Source: an uncultured Ilumatobacter sp.
Lineage (GTDB): Bacteria; Actinomycetota; Acidimicrobiia; Acidimicrobiales; Ilumatobacteraceae
Direction: 5' to 3'
Assembly (NCBI GenBank): GCA_905182555.1
Contig: CAJJBX010000013.1
Coordinates: forward strand, 83,954-147,953
DNA: 64,000 nt
Below are positions 35,008 to 44,763 of the stretch, in pieces. The first letter of the stretch is position 1, and the number at the start of each line of letters is the position of its first letter. A program made the position numbers and the translations under genes. The notes below the pieces were generated by a model. It did not search any database. It had not been told where the DNA came from and was given only the letters and a program-made list of their open reading frames with translations.

Positions 35008-36745
35008 ATGGCTGACTATGACCTTCTGATTCGCGGCGGTTCAGTGATCGACGGCACGGGGGCCGATGCACGAATTGCTGACGTCGCCGTCAGTAACGGC
35101 GTCATCGTCGCGTTGGGCGTCGACCTCGAGGGCACAGCCAACCATTGATGCAACTGGAAAAACTTCCCTTCCCGGCATCGTCGACATCCATTTCCACTAC
35201 GACGGCCAAGCCACCTGGGACTCGCGGATGCACCCATCCTCCTGGCACGGCGTCACCACCGCGGTGATGGGCAACTGCGGTGTGGGGTTTGCCCCAGTGG
35301 TCGCATCGAACCACGGCAAGCTCATCGAGCTGATGGAGGGCGTCGAGGACATTCCCGGCGCAGCCCTTCACGAAGGGCTGCAGTGGAACTGTAGCCCTCG
35401 GGCATCTGCTCGTCCCGGTCTAAGAGGTTGGCACGCACGACATCGACATCGCCGGAGAGGCACGCCGCACGGCGCACTGCGACTGCACGTCATGGGCGAG
35501 CGCGGCGCCAACCACGAAGACGCCACCGCCGACGACATTGCCGCAATGGCCGAACTCGCCCGCGAGGGCATCGAAGCCGGCGCCCTCGGATTCACTACCA
35601 GCCGAACGCGCAACCACAAGACGTCGACGGGGGCATACACGCCCACTCTCACCGCTGCGCCCGACGAACTGATTGGTATCGCCGAAGGTGTGGGCGCGGC
35701 GGGCAGCGGCGTCCTCCAAGTTGTGTCTGACTTCCTCGATGTCGACGCCGAATTCGCGACCTTACGGTTGATGATGGAGCGCTCGGGTCGTCCGCTGTCC
35801 ATCTCGGTCGTGAGGAATCCGATGGCGCCCGACGACTTCCGGGTCTGGCTCGATCACATCAGCGCAGCCCGCGCCGACGGCCTTGCGTTGACCGGCCAGG
35901 TGGCAGCGCGCGCCGTGGGTTTGATCCTCGGCTTGGAATGCACGCTCAATCCGTTCCTGACGAACCCGGTTTACCGTGAGATCGCCGACCTCCCATTGCC
36001 CGACAAAATCGCTCAGCTGCGCGATCCCGACTTTCGGGCGCGGCTCCTGACCGAAGCCGGGGAACGTTCCAAAGCCAAGCTTGGCGCGAACCTCATCGGG
36101 CGCTTCGACGTGCTGTTTGAGATGGCCGACGAACCCGACTACGAGCCGTCACTCGAGGAGTCAATCGCAGCTCGCGCCGCCCGGGCAGGGGTCACCCCCG
36201 AAGAGTTCGCCCTCGACGCGATGCTCGACAACCACGGCGTCGGCGATGGCAAGGGCCTGATCTACCTCCCCTTTCTCAACTACGTCGACGGCGCGCTCGA
36301 CGGCCTGCACGAGATGCTGAGTCACCCGTTCACCGTGCCGGGTCTCGGCGACGGCGGTGCCCACGTCGGCACGATCTGCGACGGATCCTTTCCGACCACC
36401 CTGCTGGCCTACTGGGGTCGGGATCGTGCACGAGGCACCCTGCCTCTGCCGTACCTCGTACAGCAGCACTGCCGCGATACCGCCCAGACAGTCGGCCTGT
36501 TCGACCGGGGCGTACTCGCCCCCGGCTACCGAGCCGACATCAACATTGTCGACTACGACAATCTACGGTTACACAAGCCGGAGATTGTCGCCGACCTCCC
36601 AGCGGGTGGCAAGCGGCTGTTGCAGCGCGCCGAGGGGTGGGCGCACACGTTCGTCGCCGGCGTCGAGACCTACCGCAATGGCGAAGCCACAGGTGCCCTC
36701 CCTGGCCGCCTCGTTCGTGGCGCCCAACCGGCACCCACCCGCTGA
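35008..36745 (+). pseudogene. D-aminoacylase / N-acyl-D-amino-acid deacylase, broken reading frame
   Basis: The start (MADYDLLIRGGSVIDGTGAD) and metal site ([15 protein letters not shown]) are in different frames, joined near 35140. A second disturbed stretch lies at about 35380-35470. There the expected text appears in a third frame (EVGTHDIDIAGE) before the main frame resumes at PHGALRLHVMGERGAN. Downstream is normal, with GALGFTTSRTRNHKTSTG and GDGGAHVGTICDGSFPTTL. The intact protein would be about 575 residues, hydrolysing N-acyl-D-amino acids or dihydropyrimidine-like amides with zinc. Because two regions are affected, real decay is more likely here than in other split genes, though errors remain possible. 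Confidence 0.7.
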
Positions 36746-36790
36746 GTTCACGCCAGAGTTCACGCCAGAGTTCACGCCAGAGTTCACGCC
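36744..36790. repeat. 12-bp tandem repeat, about 3.9 copies
   Basis: GAGTTCACGCCA repeated at 36744, 36756, 36768 and 36780. It begins within the stop codon of the D-aminoacylase gene and ends 42 bp before the enoyl-CoA hydratase gene. Confidence 0.92.
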
Positions 36791-36831
36791 GGCATCTCCG
36801 CTGTTGATCTCGTGCGTCTACGGTTGATCGA

Positions 36832-37533
36832 ATGGTCGAACTCCGTAAAGAAGGCGACGTTTTCGTCGCGACAATGAACGACGGTGAGAATCGCTTCAAC
36901 CCCACCACGGTGGCAGCGTGGAACACGGTGCTCGACGAGGTCGAAGCAGCAGCGGCCAAACCCGATGCGTTGTGCGCGCTGGTCACGACCGGCACCGGCA
37001 AATTCTTCTCGAACGGCCTCGATCTCGGGTGGCTCAGCGCGGCGTTTCAGGACCCCGACATTGCCGACCCAATGGCAATGGTTGCCGACCTGCAACGGAT
37101 GTGGGCCCGAATGATGTCCTTGCCGGTTCCCACGATCGCCGCGCTCAACGGCCACGCATTCGCCGGAGGAGGCATGTTCGCGCTCGCTCACGACCACGTG
37201 TTGATGCGCGAAGACCGCGGGTTCTGGTGCGTCAACGAGTTGCTCTTAAAGATGCGATTCACGCCGGGGATGCAGGCGCTGCTGTCGGGCCGGTTGCCGA
37301 TCCAGACCGCCCGCAAGGCAATCCTCACTGCGCATCGGTTCAACGGCCCCGAGGCGCTTGCCGGCGGTATCGCCGATTCGCTCCACGACGAAAGCGGCTT
37401 GCTTCCTGCCGCCATCGAGCTCGCCCAAACGCTGTCACCAACGGCCCACAAGACGCTGAACATCCTGAAGGAAGATCTCTTCCCCCACGCACTCGCCTGC
37501 TTACGATCAGCAGTCGTGCCCGACGCCTTCTGA
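36832..37533 (+). CDS. Enoyl-CoA hydratase/isomerase (crotonase) family protein
   Basis: 233 residues, short for the family. The oxyanion-hole blocks are NGLDLGWL and ALNGHAFAGGGMFALAHD. FWCVNELLLKMRFTPGM replaces the usual two catalytic Glu region, and this looks more like delta3-delta2-enoyl-CoA isomerases than a hydratase. It acts on an acyl-CoA ester. It follows the broken D-aminoacylase on the same strand after the tandem repeat. Confidence 0.85.
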   Translation: MVELRKEGDVFVATMNDGENRFNPTTVAAWNTVLDEVEAAAAKPDALCALVTTGTGKFFSNGLDLGWLSAAFQDPDIADPMAMVADLQRMWARMMSLPVPTIAALNGHAFAGGGMFALAHDHVLMREDRGFWCVNELLLKMRFTPGMQALLSGRLPIQTARKAILTAHRFNGPEALAGGIADSLHDESGLLPAAIELAQTLSPTAHKTLNILKEDLFPHALACLRSAVVPDAF

Positions 37534-37579
37534 TTGGGACGTCTTGTCCCTGCGACGCCTACAGCGGCGTGCCGAAGAC

Positions 37580-38053
37580 TTACACCCAGCACAGACGGCT
37601 GAATGCGTCCGGTGCAGCAACGATCCCTATGGAGGCGAACTTGCCGTAGCGCATGTTGGCGCTGTGGCTGGCGCTGTTCATCCATCCATCTAACACCGCA
37701 CCCGGCGCCTGAAAGCCGCAGGCAAGGTTCTCGCCCGCTGCTCGGTAACTGAAATCGGTGCTCCTGATTCGATCGAAGGGGCTCGACCACTCACTGCCGG
37801 TGTGCGAGAAGTTTGAGCAGCCCCGGCTGAACTGATCGGTGAAATGTGATTTGGCAGCTTGCGTGAACTTCAGATGCAGCGAAACTGGCGAGAGGTCACG
37901 GCTCGTGCGTTCGGCGTTGGTCAAATCGAGGACAGCCTGCGCCTCGGCCAACGTTCCGCTGGCCACAGTGGCCCGCGGAGAAGGCGGAGAAGGCGGCACG
38001 TCACGCAAGGAGACGGACGAGCGCTGTTGCAGCCGCTGCGACCAGCACGACAA
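37580..38053 (-). CDS. CAP (SCP/PR1) domain protein
   Basis: 157 residues. It has the CAP-domain blocks VLDLTNAERTSRDLSPVSLH, NFSHTGSEWSSPFDRI, AAGENLACGF and WMNSASHSANM. Such proteins are usually secreted, but no signal peptide is visible. The N-terminal 40 residues overlap the AzlD stop (38001), so the gene may be 5'-shortened or start at an internal GTG. The role of bacterial CAP proteins is mostly unknown. Confidence 0.75.
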   Translation of the reverse strand: MSCWSQRLQQRSSVSLRDVPPSPPSPRATVASGTLAEAQAVLDLTNAERTSRDLSPVSLHLKFTQAAKSHFTDQFSRGCSNFSHTGSEWSSPFDRIRSTDFSYRAAGENLACGFQAPGAVLDGWMNSASHSANMRYGKFASIGIVAAPDAFSRLCWV

Positions 38054-38309
38054 GAACGAACGGGGCTCGCCGCCAGAGCGCTATCGCGGCAACGACGACA
38101 CCGACGAGACGTGCATCGATCGAGATTGATGCACCCGAACCCACCGTCGACACCAGGGTCAGCGCTGCAAGCAAGGCCGCCGGCAGAAGGTCGACGAGCG
38201 CCTGGACCCTGACCGGTAACGAACGGGCACCCAGCACGAGCGGACCAACGGACTTGAGCGCGTAGGTGCCGATTGTCATGACGATCAACACCGCCACAGC
38301 GTCACTCAT
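38001..38309 (-). CDS. AzlD-like branched-chain amino acid export protein
   Basis: 102 residues with three or four hydrophobic helices (AVLIVMTIGTYALKSVGPLV, AALLAALTLVSTVGSG and FVLVVLVAAAATALVRLLA). This matches AzlD, the small partner of the AzlC permease. It overlaps the AzlC gene by 8 bp (38302-38309), as is normal for the pair. Confidence 0.85.
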   Translation of the reverse strand: MSDAVAVLIVMTIGTYALKSVGPLVLGARSLPVRVQALVDLLPAALLAALTLVSTVGSGASISIDARLVGVVVAAIALWRRAPFVLVVLVAAAATALVRLLA

Positions 38310-39036
38310 CGCCTGCCCCTTCGATCACGGCTGGCGTCTGTCGGCCCGCAGCGACGACACCGGCGATCGCCGCCAAGATCGGCAAGCCCGGCGGCGCGAT
38401 CGGCACGAGCACCAGGGCAATCACTGCGCCAGCAATTGCGGTCCGTAGCTGTGGACGTTGCCGCAGCCGCGGCCAAAGAAGTGCCAAGAAAGCCGCCGGC
38501 CCTGCGGCATCGAGGCCCAAGTCGTTGATCAGGTCGCCGGCATCGGAAAAGACGAGATGGCCAAGCACCGTGGTGATGTTCCAGACAACGAAGACGCCGA
38601 GTCCGGCACACAGGTATCCGTACCTCCGCAGTGCCGGGTCGGTGGTCGAGGTTCCGACCGCCGTCGATTCGTCGATCATGAGTTGTGACATCGCCGCGCG
38701 CTGCCAAAACGCGCCCGTGAGGGCCGGCGCCATGATGACGCCGAAGGCGAGCGAACGAACGTTGAGTAAGAGCCCAGCGACTGCCGCCGACGCGATCGAA
38801 CCACCATCACCAAGTATCTCTGCAGCGGCGAATTGCGAACTCCCACCAAAGACCAGCGCGGAAAACCCGATCGCTTCAAGCATCGTGAACCCAGCAGTTG
38901 CCGCCGACGCACCGAACACGATGCCGAACGGGGCCACGGCGGCAATGATTGATGCCGCCTGCCGCCGAATAACCCGCCGCGCCGCAGCCTGCTGCAGATC
39001 TCCAGCTGTTTTGCCCACAACATCAGTGTGGGGCAC
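38302..39036 (-). CDS. AzlC-family branched-chain amino acid exporter
   Basis: 244 residues and about six membrane helices. AzlC marks are APFGIVFGASAATAGFTML, FSALVFGGSSQFAAAEIL and LLLNVRSLAFGVIMAP. With AzlD it exports branched-chain amino acids or azaleucine-like analogues. The two genes run away from the trmB gene, whose start is at 39269. Confidence 0.88.
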   Translation of the reverse strand: MPHTDVVGKTAGDLQQAAARRVIRRQAASIIAAVAPFGIVFGASAATAGFTMLEAIGFSALVFGGSSQFAAAEILGDGGSIASAAVAGLLLNVRSLAFGVIMAPALTGAFWQRAAMSQLMIDESTAVGTSTTDPALRRYGYLCAGLGVFVVWNITTVLGHLVFSDAGDLINDLGLDAAGPAAFLALLWPRLRQRPQLRTAIAGAVIALVLVPIAPPGLPILAAIAGVVAAGRQTPAVIEGAGDE

Positions 39037-39268
39037 GTTCGCCGTCGATCGGGCAATATGTCAGACATGGCAAGGTTTCAGCCGCGAACCCACCGGGCTG
39101 ACGATTCCAGCCGACACCGCGGCGATCACCACAACACCGCAGCACCGCGGTTACGTAGCCAGCGAGTTCACCGTGCCCCAATCAGCACAGGCCAGGCTTG
39201 TCCACGTTTACCAGAATGGCGACCATTGCACCCGGTCTCCATTTCAGGGCGCCGATAGCTTTCGGGGC

Positions 39269-39988
39269 ATGCTCGGACCAGCGGCAGGACCGGATCGTGT
39301 TGTTCCCCGGCCGAACAACACCTTCAAGCCACGACGTCGCGCCATGTCAGAACAGCGCCAAGCCGAGTTCGACACGTGGCTCGAGCGATGGGGCCTCGAC
39401 CAGAGCGGCGAACTCGTCGACTGGAACGAAGTGTTCGGTGGGCGCCCCGTGGTCCTCGACATCGGCTTCGGTCGCGGGGAGGGCACAGTCGACATGGCTC
39501 GCGCCGATTCGGGCACTGCGATCGTTGGGATCGAGGTCCACACACCAGGTGTGGTGGCCGTGCTCGACGCCATCGAGAACGACCCGCTACCGCACGTCCG
39601 CGCGGTCCACGGAGATGTCCTTCGCTTTCTGCTTCGGGTCCCACTCGACTCGCTTGCAGGCGTGCGGATCTATTTCCCTGATCCGTGGCCGAAGAAGCGT
39701 CACCACGCCCGGCGCCTCGTGCGATCCGACGTGGTCGGGGCGCTTGTCGACCGGCTCGAAGTTGGCGGCCTACTCCACTTGGCAACCGACATTGCCGACT
39801 ACGCCCAGCAGATGGCCGAGGTCTGCAATGCCGAGGACCGGCTCGAAGGTGGCATCGTGCCGCGCCCCGACTGGCGCCCTCTTACTCGGTTCGAGCAGCG
39901 CGGCCTCGACGCTGGTCGCCCACCCACTGACCTGATCTACACCCGATCTCCACCCGCCGCATCTGATCGTCCAGCGGATTTTATTTAG
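39269..39988 (+). CDS. trmB: tRNA (guanine-N7)-methyltransferase
   Basis: 239 residues from the ATG at 39269. SAM-binding motif VVLDIGFGRGEGTVDM, IVGIEVHTPGV and the TrmB signature IYFPDPWPKKRHHARRLV are present. It methylates G46 in the variable loop of tRNA. The frame is open further upstream, and an ATG at 39344 is also possible; the chosen start keeps the N-terminal FKPRRR region typical of the family. No other gene is visible in 39037-39268. Confidence 0.9.
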   Translation: MLGPAAGPDRVVPRPNNTFKPRRRAMSEQRQAEFDTWLERWGLDQSGELVDWNEVFGGRPVVLDIGFGRGEGTVDMARADSGTAIVGIEVHTPGVVAVLDAIENDPLPHVRAVHGDVLRFLLRVPLDSLAGVRIYFPDPWPKKRHHARRLVRSDVVGALVDRLEVGGLLHLATDIADYAQQMAEVCNAEDRLEGGIVPRPDWRPLTRFEQRGLDAGRPPTDLIYTRSPPAASDRPADFI

Positions 39989-40023
39989 TTGCGCCCGCAA
40001 TGATCAGTCGCTAACATATTCGT

Positions 40024-41093
40024 ATGGCCTCGATCCTCCAGTCGTTCCAACTCGGCACGCAATGGCCGACGCTCGATCCGTTCCTGTTCTGCGCACACCA
40101 CCTCGACGACTACCCCAATGGAACGGTTGAGCTTGAGCCTGATGCGTCGCTGAACTCGCGCAATATCGGTCAAGATTTCGATGGCATTGATGGCTGGAAC
40201 ATGTACCACGGCAAAAACGTCCCGGGCTTCCCGCAGCACCCACACCGCGGCTTTGAGACGATTACCTACGTGCGTACCGGTGTCTGCGATCACAGCGACT
40301 CGATGGGGGCCACGGCACGTTTTGGGAGCGGCGACACCCAGTGGATGACTGCTGGCAAGGGCATCGTGCACTGCGAGATGTTCCCGATGCTCAATCGCGA
40401 TGAGAAGAACCCGCTCGAGCTGTTCCAGATCTGGCTGAACCTGCCGGCCGTCGACAAAATGGTCGACCCGTACTTCACCATGCTCTGGAGCCACGACACC
40501 CCGACCGTTGTCGAGGCCGGACCGGACGGCCAACTGGTCGACGTCACCGTGATTGCCGGATCGCTGGCATCTCAAGATCGTGCTGATGGCGCTGACGCCG
40601 TCACGGCGCAGGCGCCTCTGTGCGGGCGGAGCGCGCGCGCCGCCGACCTCGCGATCTGGCACGTCTCCGTGGCGGAGGACGGCACGGCGCGCCGCGCGCA
40701 ACTGGCGCCGACACCAACCGCATCCTCTACGCCTTCACTGGTTCATCGGTCACAATCAACGGCGAGACCATCGAGGCCGGAACAGGTGCCGTTGTCGACG
40801 CATCAACGGCGCTCGAACTGATTGCTGGCGACGGCGGCGTCTCCGGCATCGAGATCATGGTGCTCCAAGGCCGCCCAATCGGCGAGCCCGTGGCACGGTA
40901 CGGCCCCTTCGTCATGAACACCGACGCAGAGATTCGCCAGGCATTCGCCGACTACAAGCGCACCGAGTTCGGTGGCTGGCCGTGGCCAAGCGACGATCCG
41001 ACGCACGGCAGCGAGGAAGGCCGATTCGCCCATCACGCCGATGGCAAGCTCGAACACTTCGGCCTCGACGCACCGAGACCTGCACAGGCCTGA
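40024..41093 (+). CDS. Pirin-family protein (frameshifted)
   Basis: The first frame (40024 to about 40700) has the pirin cupin core: HPHRGFETITYVRTGVCDHSD and WMTAGKGIVHCEMFP, with the iron-binding His and Glu residues. The second frame carries the C-terminal cupin (DTNRILYAFTGSSVTINGET, GPFVMNTDAEIRQAFADYK). They join near 40695 by a one-base shift in a GC-rich stretch (CTGGCGCCGACACC). Together they give about 355 residues. Some pirins act as quercetinases, and others bind regulators. The enzymatic role here is unknown. Confidence 0.85.
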
Positions 41094-41151
41094 CGCCCCG
41101 TTTATCGATATTGCGTGGGGCCCGGCGCCCGGTTTACGGCAGAATGGCGTC

Positions 41152-42144
41152 GTGACCGTGCTGCACGATCTGCTCGCCGAACGCGGCACCCTGCTCATCG
41201 ACGGTGCCATGGGCACCGAGCTCTTTGCTCGTGGCCTCGGCTCGGGAGATCCGCCGGAAATGTGGAATGTCGACCACCCAGACCGTGTCATTGCGGTGCA
41301 CGCCGACTACATCGAGGCCGGCTCAGACATCGTGCTGACCAACTCGTTTGGTGGCACCGGGTTCCGTCTGAAGCTGCACAAGCTGGACGACCGCTGCATC
41401 GAGCTGAACCGCTCCGCAGCCCGGGTGGCGCGGGCTGCGACCGACGCACATTTCGAGGCGACTGGACATCGAGTGCTCGTTGCCGGGTCGATGGGACCGT
41501 CAGGCGAGTTGCTCGTGCCTATGGGCACGATGACGCCGGCGACCTGCGCCGATGCATTCCGCGAGCAGGCCATCGGCCTCGCCGAGGGTGGCGCCGAGAT
41601 CTTGTGGATCGAAACAATGAGCCACCTCGACGAGATCGCGGCTGCAGTCGAAGGGGCTCGCTCAGTCAGCGATCTTCCGATCTGCACGACGCTGAGCTTC
41701 GACACAGCAGGGCGCACGATGATGGGTGTCACCGGCGCTGACGCCGTCAATCGACTGGCCGAAGTCGGTGTCACCGCTGTCGGCGCGAACTGTGGCAACA
41801 ATCTGGCTGACACAGAAGCTGCGCTCGTCGAGATGCGGGCGGCCAACCCCGACATCCTGCTGATCAGTAAGGCCAACGCCGGAATGCCCGAGTGGCACGG
41901 CACCGAGCTCCACTACTCAGGTTCGCCCGACGTCATGGCGGCCCACGCAATCCGCCAGCGCGATGCTGGCGTCCAGATCATTGGCGCCTGCTGCGGAAGC
42001 GCACCTCGCCACTTGCACATGATGCGTCAAGTGCTCGACGGCGTCATCCCGGTGCCCGAGGTCGAATTCGAAGTAGCGACGGTGCGCCAGGTCAGCAAGG
42101 GCCGCGTCCGCACCGGCCGCCGCGCCGCCCGGCCGCCCGCCTGA
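41152..42144 (+). CDS. Homocysteine S-methyltransferase (BHMT-like) family protein
   Basis: 330 residues. The barrel begins LLIDGAMGTELFARGLG. Zinc ligands are Cys in VGANCGNN and the Cys pair in IGACCGSAPRHL. These enzymes transfer methyl from betaine, S-methylmethionine or similar donors to homocysteine. No cobalamin domain is seen, so this is a stand-alone enzyme. The GTG at 41152 is used as the start. The nearby Rieske and amine-oxidase genes at the window start could supply methylated amines, but the distance is large (inference). Confidence 0.87.
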   Translation: MTVLHDLLAERGTLLIDGAMGTELFARGLGSGDPPEMWNVDHPDRVIAVHADYIEAGSDIVLTNSFGGTGFRLKLHKLDDRCIELNRSAARVARAATDAHFEATGHRVLVAGSMGPSGELLVPMGTMTPATCADAFREQAIGLAEGGAEILWIETMSHLDEIAAAVEGARSVSDLPICTTLSFDTAGRTMMGVTGADAVNRLAEVGVTAVGANCGNNLADTEAALVEMRAANPDILLISKANAGMPEWHGTELHYSGSPDVMAAHAIRQRDAGVQIIGACCGSAPRHLHMMRQVLDGVIPVPEVEFEVATVRQVSKGRVRTGRRAARPPA

Positions 42145-42174
42145 TTGACGGGTCGAACCAACGCGAGCCGTCGG

Positions 42175-43338
42175 TCAGATCCGTGCGCGGAGTGACGCGG
42201 CAATGGCAGCGACGTCGCGTGCAGATTCGCCAGGCTCACCAATCACAGTGAGGTGACCCATCTTGCGGCCGGGGCGCGGTTCTGTCTTGCCATAGAGGTG
42301 CAGTTTGGTTGCGGGATGAGTGAAGACGGTCGCCCAGTCGGGCTCGCCGTTGCTCCACAGATCGCCCAGCAGATTGACCATTGCGACCGCCGGGCTGGTC
42401 ATCGCTGTATCGCCGAGGCCGACGCCGCAGATCGCTCGGACCTGCTGCTCGTATTGGCTGGTCACGCTCCCATCGAGCGTCCAGTGCCCGCTGTTATGCG
42501 GCCGAGGTGCGATCTCGTTCACGAGCAGTTCGAGTTCGCCGATGGCATTGCGGACAACGAACAACTCGACGGCAAGCACGCCGACGTAGTCGAGGCGTTC
42601 AGCGATTTCGACAGCGAGCCGTTCTGCTGCACTCGTGAGATCGGCGGCGATGGTTGCCGGCACGACCGACACATCGAGAATGCCGGCGGCGTGAGTGTTC
42701 TCGGCAACCGGCCAGGTGACGGTCTCGCCAGTCACTGATCGCCCGACGAGCACGCTGACTTCGGTGTCGAGATCGAGAAGTGTCTCGACAACGCAGGCGA
42801 CATTGCCAATGTTGTTCCAGGCGTCTTCCACATCGTCGAGCCGATCGATCCGAACCTGTCCTTTGCCGTCGTAACCGAGGCGCGCGGTCTTGACAATTGC
42901 GGCCCCATCAGTCGGCAACTGCTCGCCGACCGCGTCGATCGGATGCGCTTCGTCAACAATGGCAAACGGGCCAACCGGAAAGCCGGCACCGTGAAGGAAC
43001 CGTTTCTCAGCGATCCGGTCTTGCGCGATCCGCACGGCGCTGGCCGACGGTGCAACCCGTGTCGATTGCTCAAGCCGTTCGAGGCCCTCGGCTGGCGGGT
43101 TCTCGAATTCGGTGGTGACCACGTCGCATTCGGATGCCAAGCGGTCGAGCGCCTCGGGGTCGTCGTACGGCGCAACGAGGTGAACGTCAGCAACCGCTCC
43201 GGCTGGGGCATGCGGATCGGGATCGAGGACGAATGTCCGGTAGCCCATCAGCTTGGCGGCCACGAGTGCGTACCGGCCGAGCTGACCGCCACCGAGCATG
43301 CCAATGGTTGCGGGAGGAACAATGACGTGATTGGTCAT
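42175..43338 (-). CDS. purK: 5-(carboxyamino)imidazole ribonucleotide synthase
   Basis: 387 residues, ATP-grasp fold. It begins IGMLGGGQLGRYALVAAKLM and has EFENPPAEGLERLEQS, PAIVKT-type lysine (AAIVKTARLGYDGKGQ) and LLVNEIAPRPHNSGHWTLD, all PurK marks. It carboxylates AIR using ATP and bicarbonate in purine synthesis. Its start overlaps the purE stop by 4 bp, the usual purE-purK order. Confidence 0.95.
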   Translation of the reverse strand: MTNHVIVPPATIGMLGGGQLGRYALVAAKLMGYRTFVLDPDPHAPAGAVADVHLVAPYDDPEALDRLASECDVVTTEFENPPAEGLERLEQSTRVAPSASAVRIAQDRIAEKRFLHGAGFPVGPFAIVDEAHPIDAVGEQLPTDGAAIVKTARLGYDGKGQVRIDRLDDVEDAWNNIGNVACVVETLLDLDTEVSVLVGRSVTGETVTWPVAENTHAAGILDVSVVPATIAADLTSAAERLAVEIAERLDYVGVLAVELFVVRNAIGELELLVNEIAPRPHNSGHWTLDGSVTSQYEQQVRAICGVGLGDTAMTSPAVAMVNLLGDLWSNGEPDWATVFTHPATKLHLYGKTEPRPGRKMGHLTVIGEPGESARDVAAIAASLRARI

Positions 43339-43841
43339 GCCGGCGGCAGCGTCGAAGCAGCAGCCTGATCGCGCCGACCGGCCCGGTACTTGAGCAGCGC
43401 TGTGTGTAGGTCATCGTCAGTACTGGCCAGCAGCGCGATGGCGAACAGCGCTGCGTTGGTCGCTCCTGCCTCACCGATGGCAAACGTGGCTGTCGGGATG
43501 CCAGCGGGCATCTGCACGATCGAGTAGAGCGAATCTTGGCCCGAGAGATGGCGCGATGCAACGGGGACACCGAGCACAGGAACGGTGGTCTTGGCAGCGA
43601 GCATGCCGGGGAGGTGAGCCGCACCACCCGCACCGGCGATGATCGCCCGCAGGCCCTGCCCTCGTGCTGCCTCGGCATACGCGAACATCTCGTCGGGCAT
43701 CCGATGCGCGCTGACCACCTGGGCCTTATGCGCAACGCCGAAGTGCTCGAGCGTCTCGACTGCTTTCGACATCGTCGGCCAGTCGCTCGAGGACCCCATC
43801 ACGACACCGATCAACGGTTGCTCACTCTGCGTATCAGGCAC
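43335..43841 (-). CDS. purE: 5-(carboxyamino)imidazole ribonucleotide mutase
   Basis: 168 residues. It shows the class I PurE blocks GVVMGSSSDWPTMSKAVE, VSAHRMPDEMFAYAE, IIAGAGGAAHLPGMLAA and the active-site His in RHLSGQDSLYSIVQMP. It isomerises N5-CAIR to CAIR. It is the first gene of the purE-purK operon and is followed upstream by a small membrane protein gene on the same strand. Confidence 0.97.
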   Translation of the reverse strand: MPDTQSEQPLIGVVMGSSSDWPTMSKAVETLEHFGVAHKAQVVSAHRMPDEMFAYAEAARGQGLRAIIAGAGGAAHLPGMLAAKTTVPVLGVPVASRHLSGQDSLYSIVQMPAGIPTATFAIGEAGATNAALFAIALLASTDDDLHTALLKYRAGRRDQAAASTLPPA

Positions 43842-43913
43842 GCGGCCAGGTTAGGCCAGGCCGGGGCGAAGGTCTGCCCCGCAGGTCGAGCGCTGCTGGA
43901 TCAGCCAGCGAAT

Positions 43914-44198
43914 TCAGACGAATTCGGGCGCGTCAGGCACGACAAACGTCGCCGGCGCTTCAATGGCACCACCCTGGCCACCGCCGCCCGAGTTCAGGCC
44001 TCTACCGAAGTAGAAGATCCCAGCAAGCACGGCAATGAACACGGTGCCAGCAATCAGCCACTCCATCACAGGAGAGATGCGGTTGCCACGGTCCCGGCCT
44101 GTGTTGTGCGTGGTTGGTCGACCCTTGGGCGCCGTGTACCCCTTTTTCCAAGCTCGCTTGCCAGCTTGGGATTCCGGATCTGCTTCAGTCGAGCCCAT
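43914..44198 (-). CDS. Small single-span membrane protein
   Basis: 94 residues. It has a basic N-terminus (KRAWKKGYTAPKGRPTTHN), one helix (MEWLIAGTVFIAVLAGIFYF) and a Gly-rich acidic tail. No family is recognised. It lies between ribH and purE on the same strand, and its acidic/basic split suggests the N-terminus is inside. Confidence 0.65.
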   Translation of the reverse strand: MGSTEADPESQAGKRAWKKGYTAPKGRPTTHNTGRDRGNRISPVMEWLIAGTVFIAVLAGIFYFGRGLNSGGGGQGGAIEAPATFVVPDAPEFV

Positions 44199-44229
44199 AG
44201 GTCACAGGCAACCAGACTTCACCATGCGC

Positions 44230-44269
44230 GCACAAATGCCTTCGCGTATGTTTTCCAAACCATTTGTGC
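44230..44269 (-). terminator. 9-bp-arm hairpin after ribH
   Basis: GCACAAATG (44230-44238) and CATTTGTGC (44261-44269) are perfect inverted repeats just after the ribH stop. The loop is 22 bases. It likely ends the riboflavin operon. Part of it resembles 60258-60288. Confidence 0.5.
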
Positions 44270-44270
44270 C

Positions 44271-44762
44271 TCACTTTGGCCGGGATGCTCGGGTTCGTCC
44301 TGCAAGCAATGCCATTTCGATGGCGGCCAACGTTGCTTCCTCACCGACATTGTGGCCGCCAGCCGCTTCACTGCGCGCCACTGCTTGGTCCATGTTCTCG
44401 ACGGTGAGGATGCCCAATCCAATGGGGATGCCCGTCGCGATCTGCACCTGCATGATCCCTTGTGCACAACCTTGGGACACGATTTCGTAGTGCGTTGTCT
44501 CGCCGCGGATCACGGCACCCAGCACCACGACAGCATCAACGTCGCCTGACTCGATCAGCACGCGAGCGACGAACGGCAACTCAAAAGCACCAGGTGCCGA
44601 GGCCGTGCGCGCGACGGCACCGGTTGCGCCGATCGCACGGTGGGCGCCAGCGGTGAGCCGCTCGGCGATCTCGTTGTTCCAGCGCGCACTCACCACGCCA
44701 ACAACAAGGTCGGTTGCATCAAGTCCAAACGGGGGCGCTGGGCGCGAACCAGGCGTGGCCAC
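44271..44762 (-). CDS. ribH: 6,7-dimethyl-8-ribityllumazine synthase
   Basis: 163 residues from the GTG at 44762. It has the lumazine-synthase blocks VGVVSARWNNEIAERLTAGA, APGAFELPFVARVLIES, VLGAVIRGETTHYEIV and IPIGLGILTVENMDQAVAR. It condenses the pyrimidine intermediate with dihydroxybutanone phosphate. The start is placed 1 bp after the ribBA stop, so translation is coupled. It is the last gene of the riboswitch-controlled operon. Confidence 0.96.
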   Translation of the reverse strand: MATPGSRPAPPFGLDATDLVVGVVSARWNNEIAERLTAGAHRAIGATGAVARTASAPGAFELPFVARVLIESGDVDAVVVLGAVIRGETTHYEIVSQGCAQGIMQVQIATGIPIGLGILTVENMDQAVARSEAAGGHNVGEEATLAAIEMALLAGRTRASRPK

Positions 44763-44763
44763 G

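Noticed and set aside
36357..36827. Protein with an EFTP repeat
   Set aside because: The repeat is the 12-bp DNA array at 36744-36790 read in a shadow frame of the D-aminoacylase gene.
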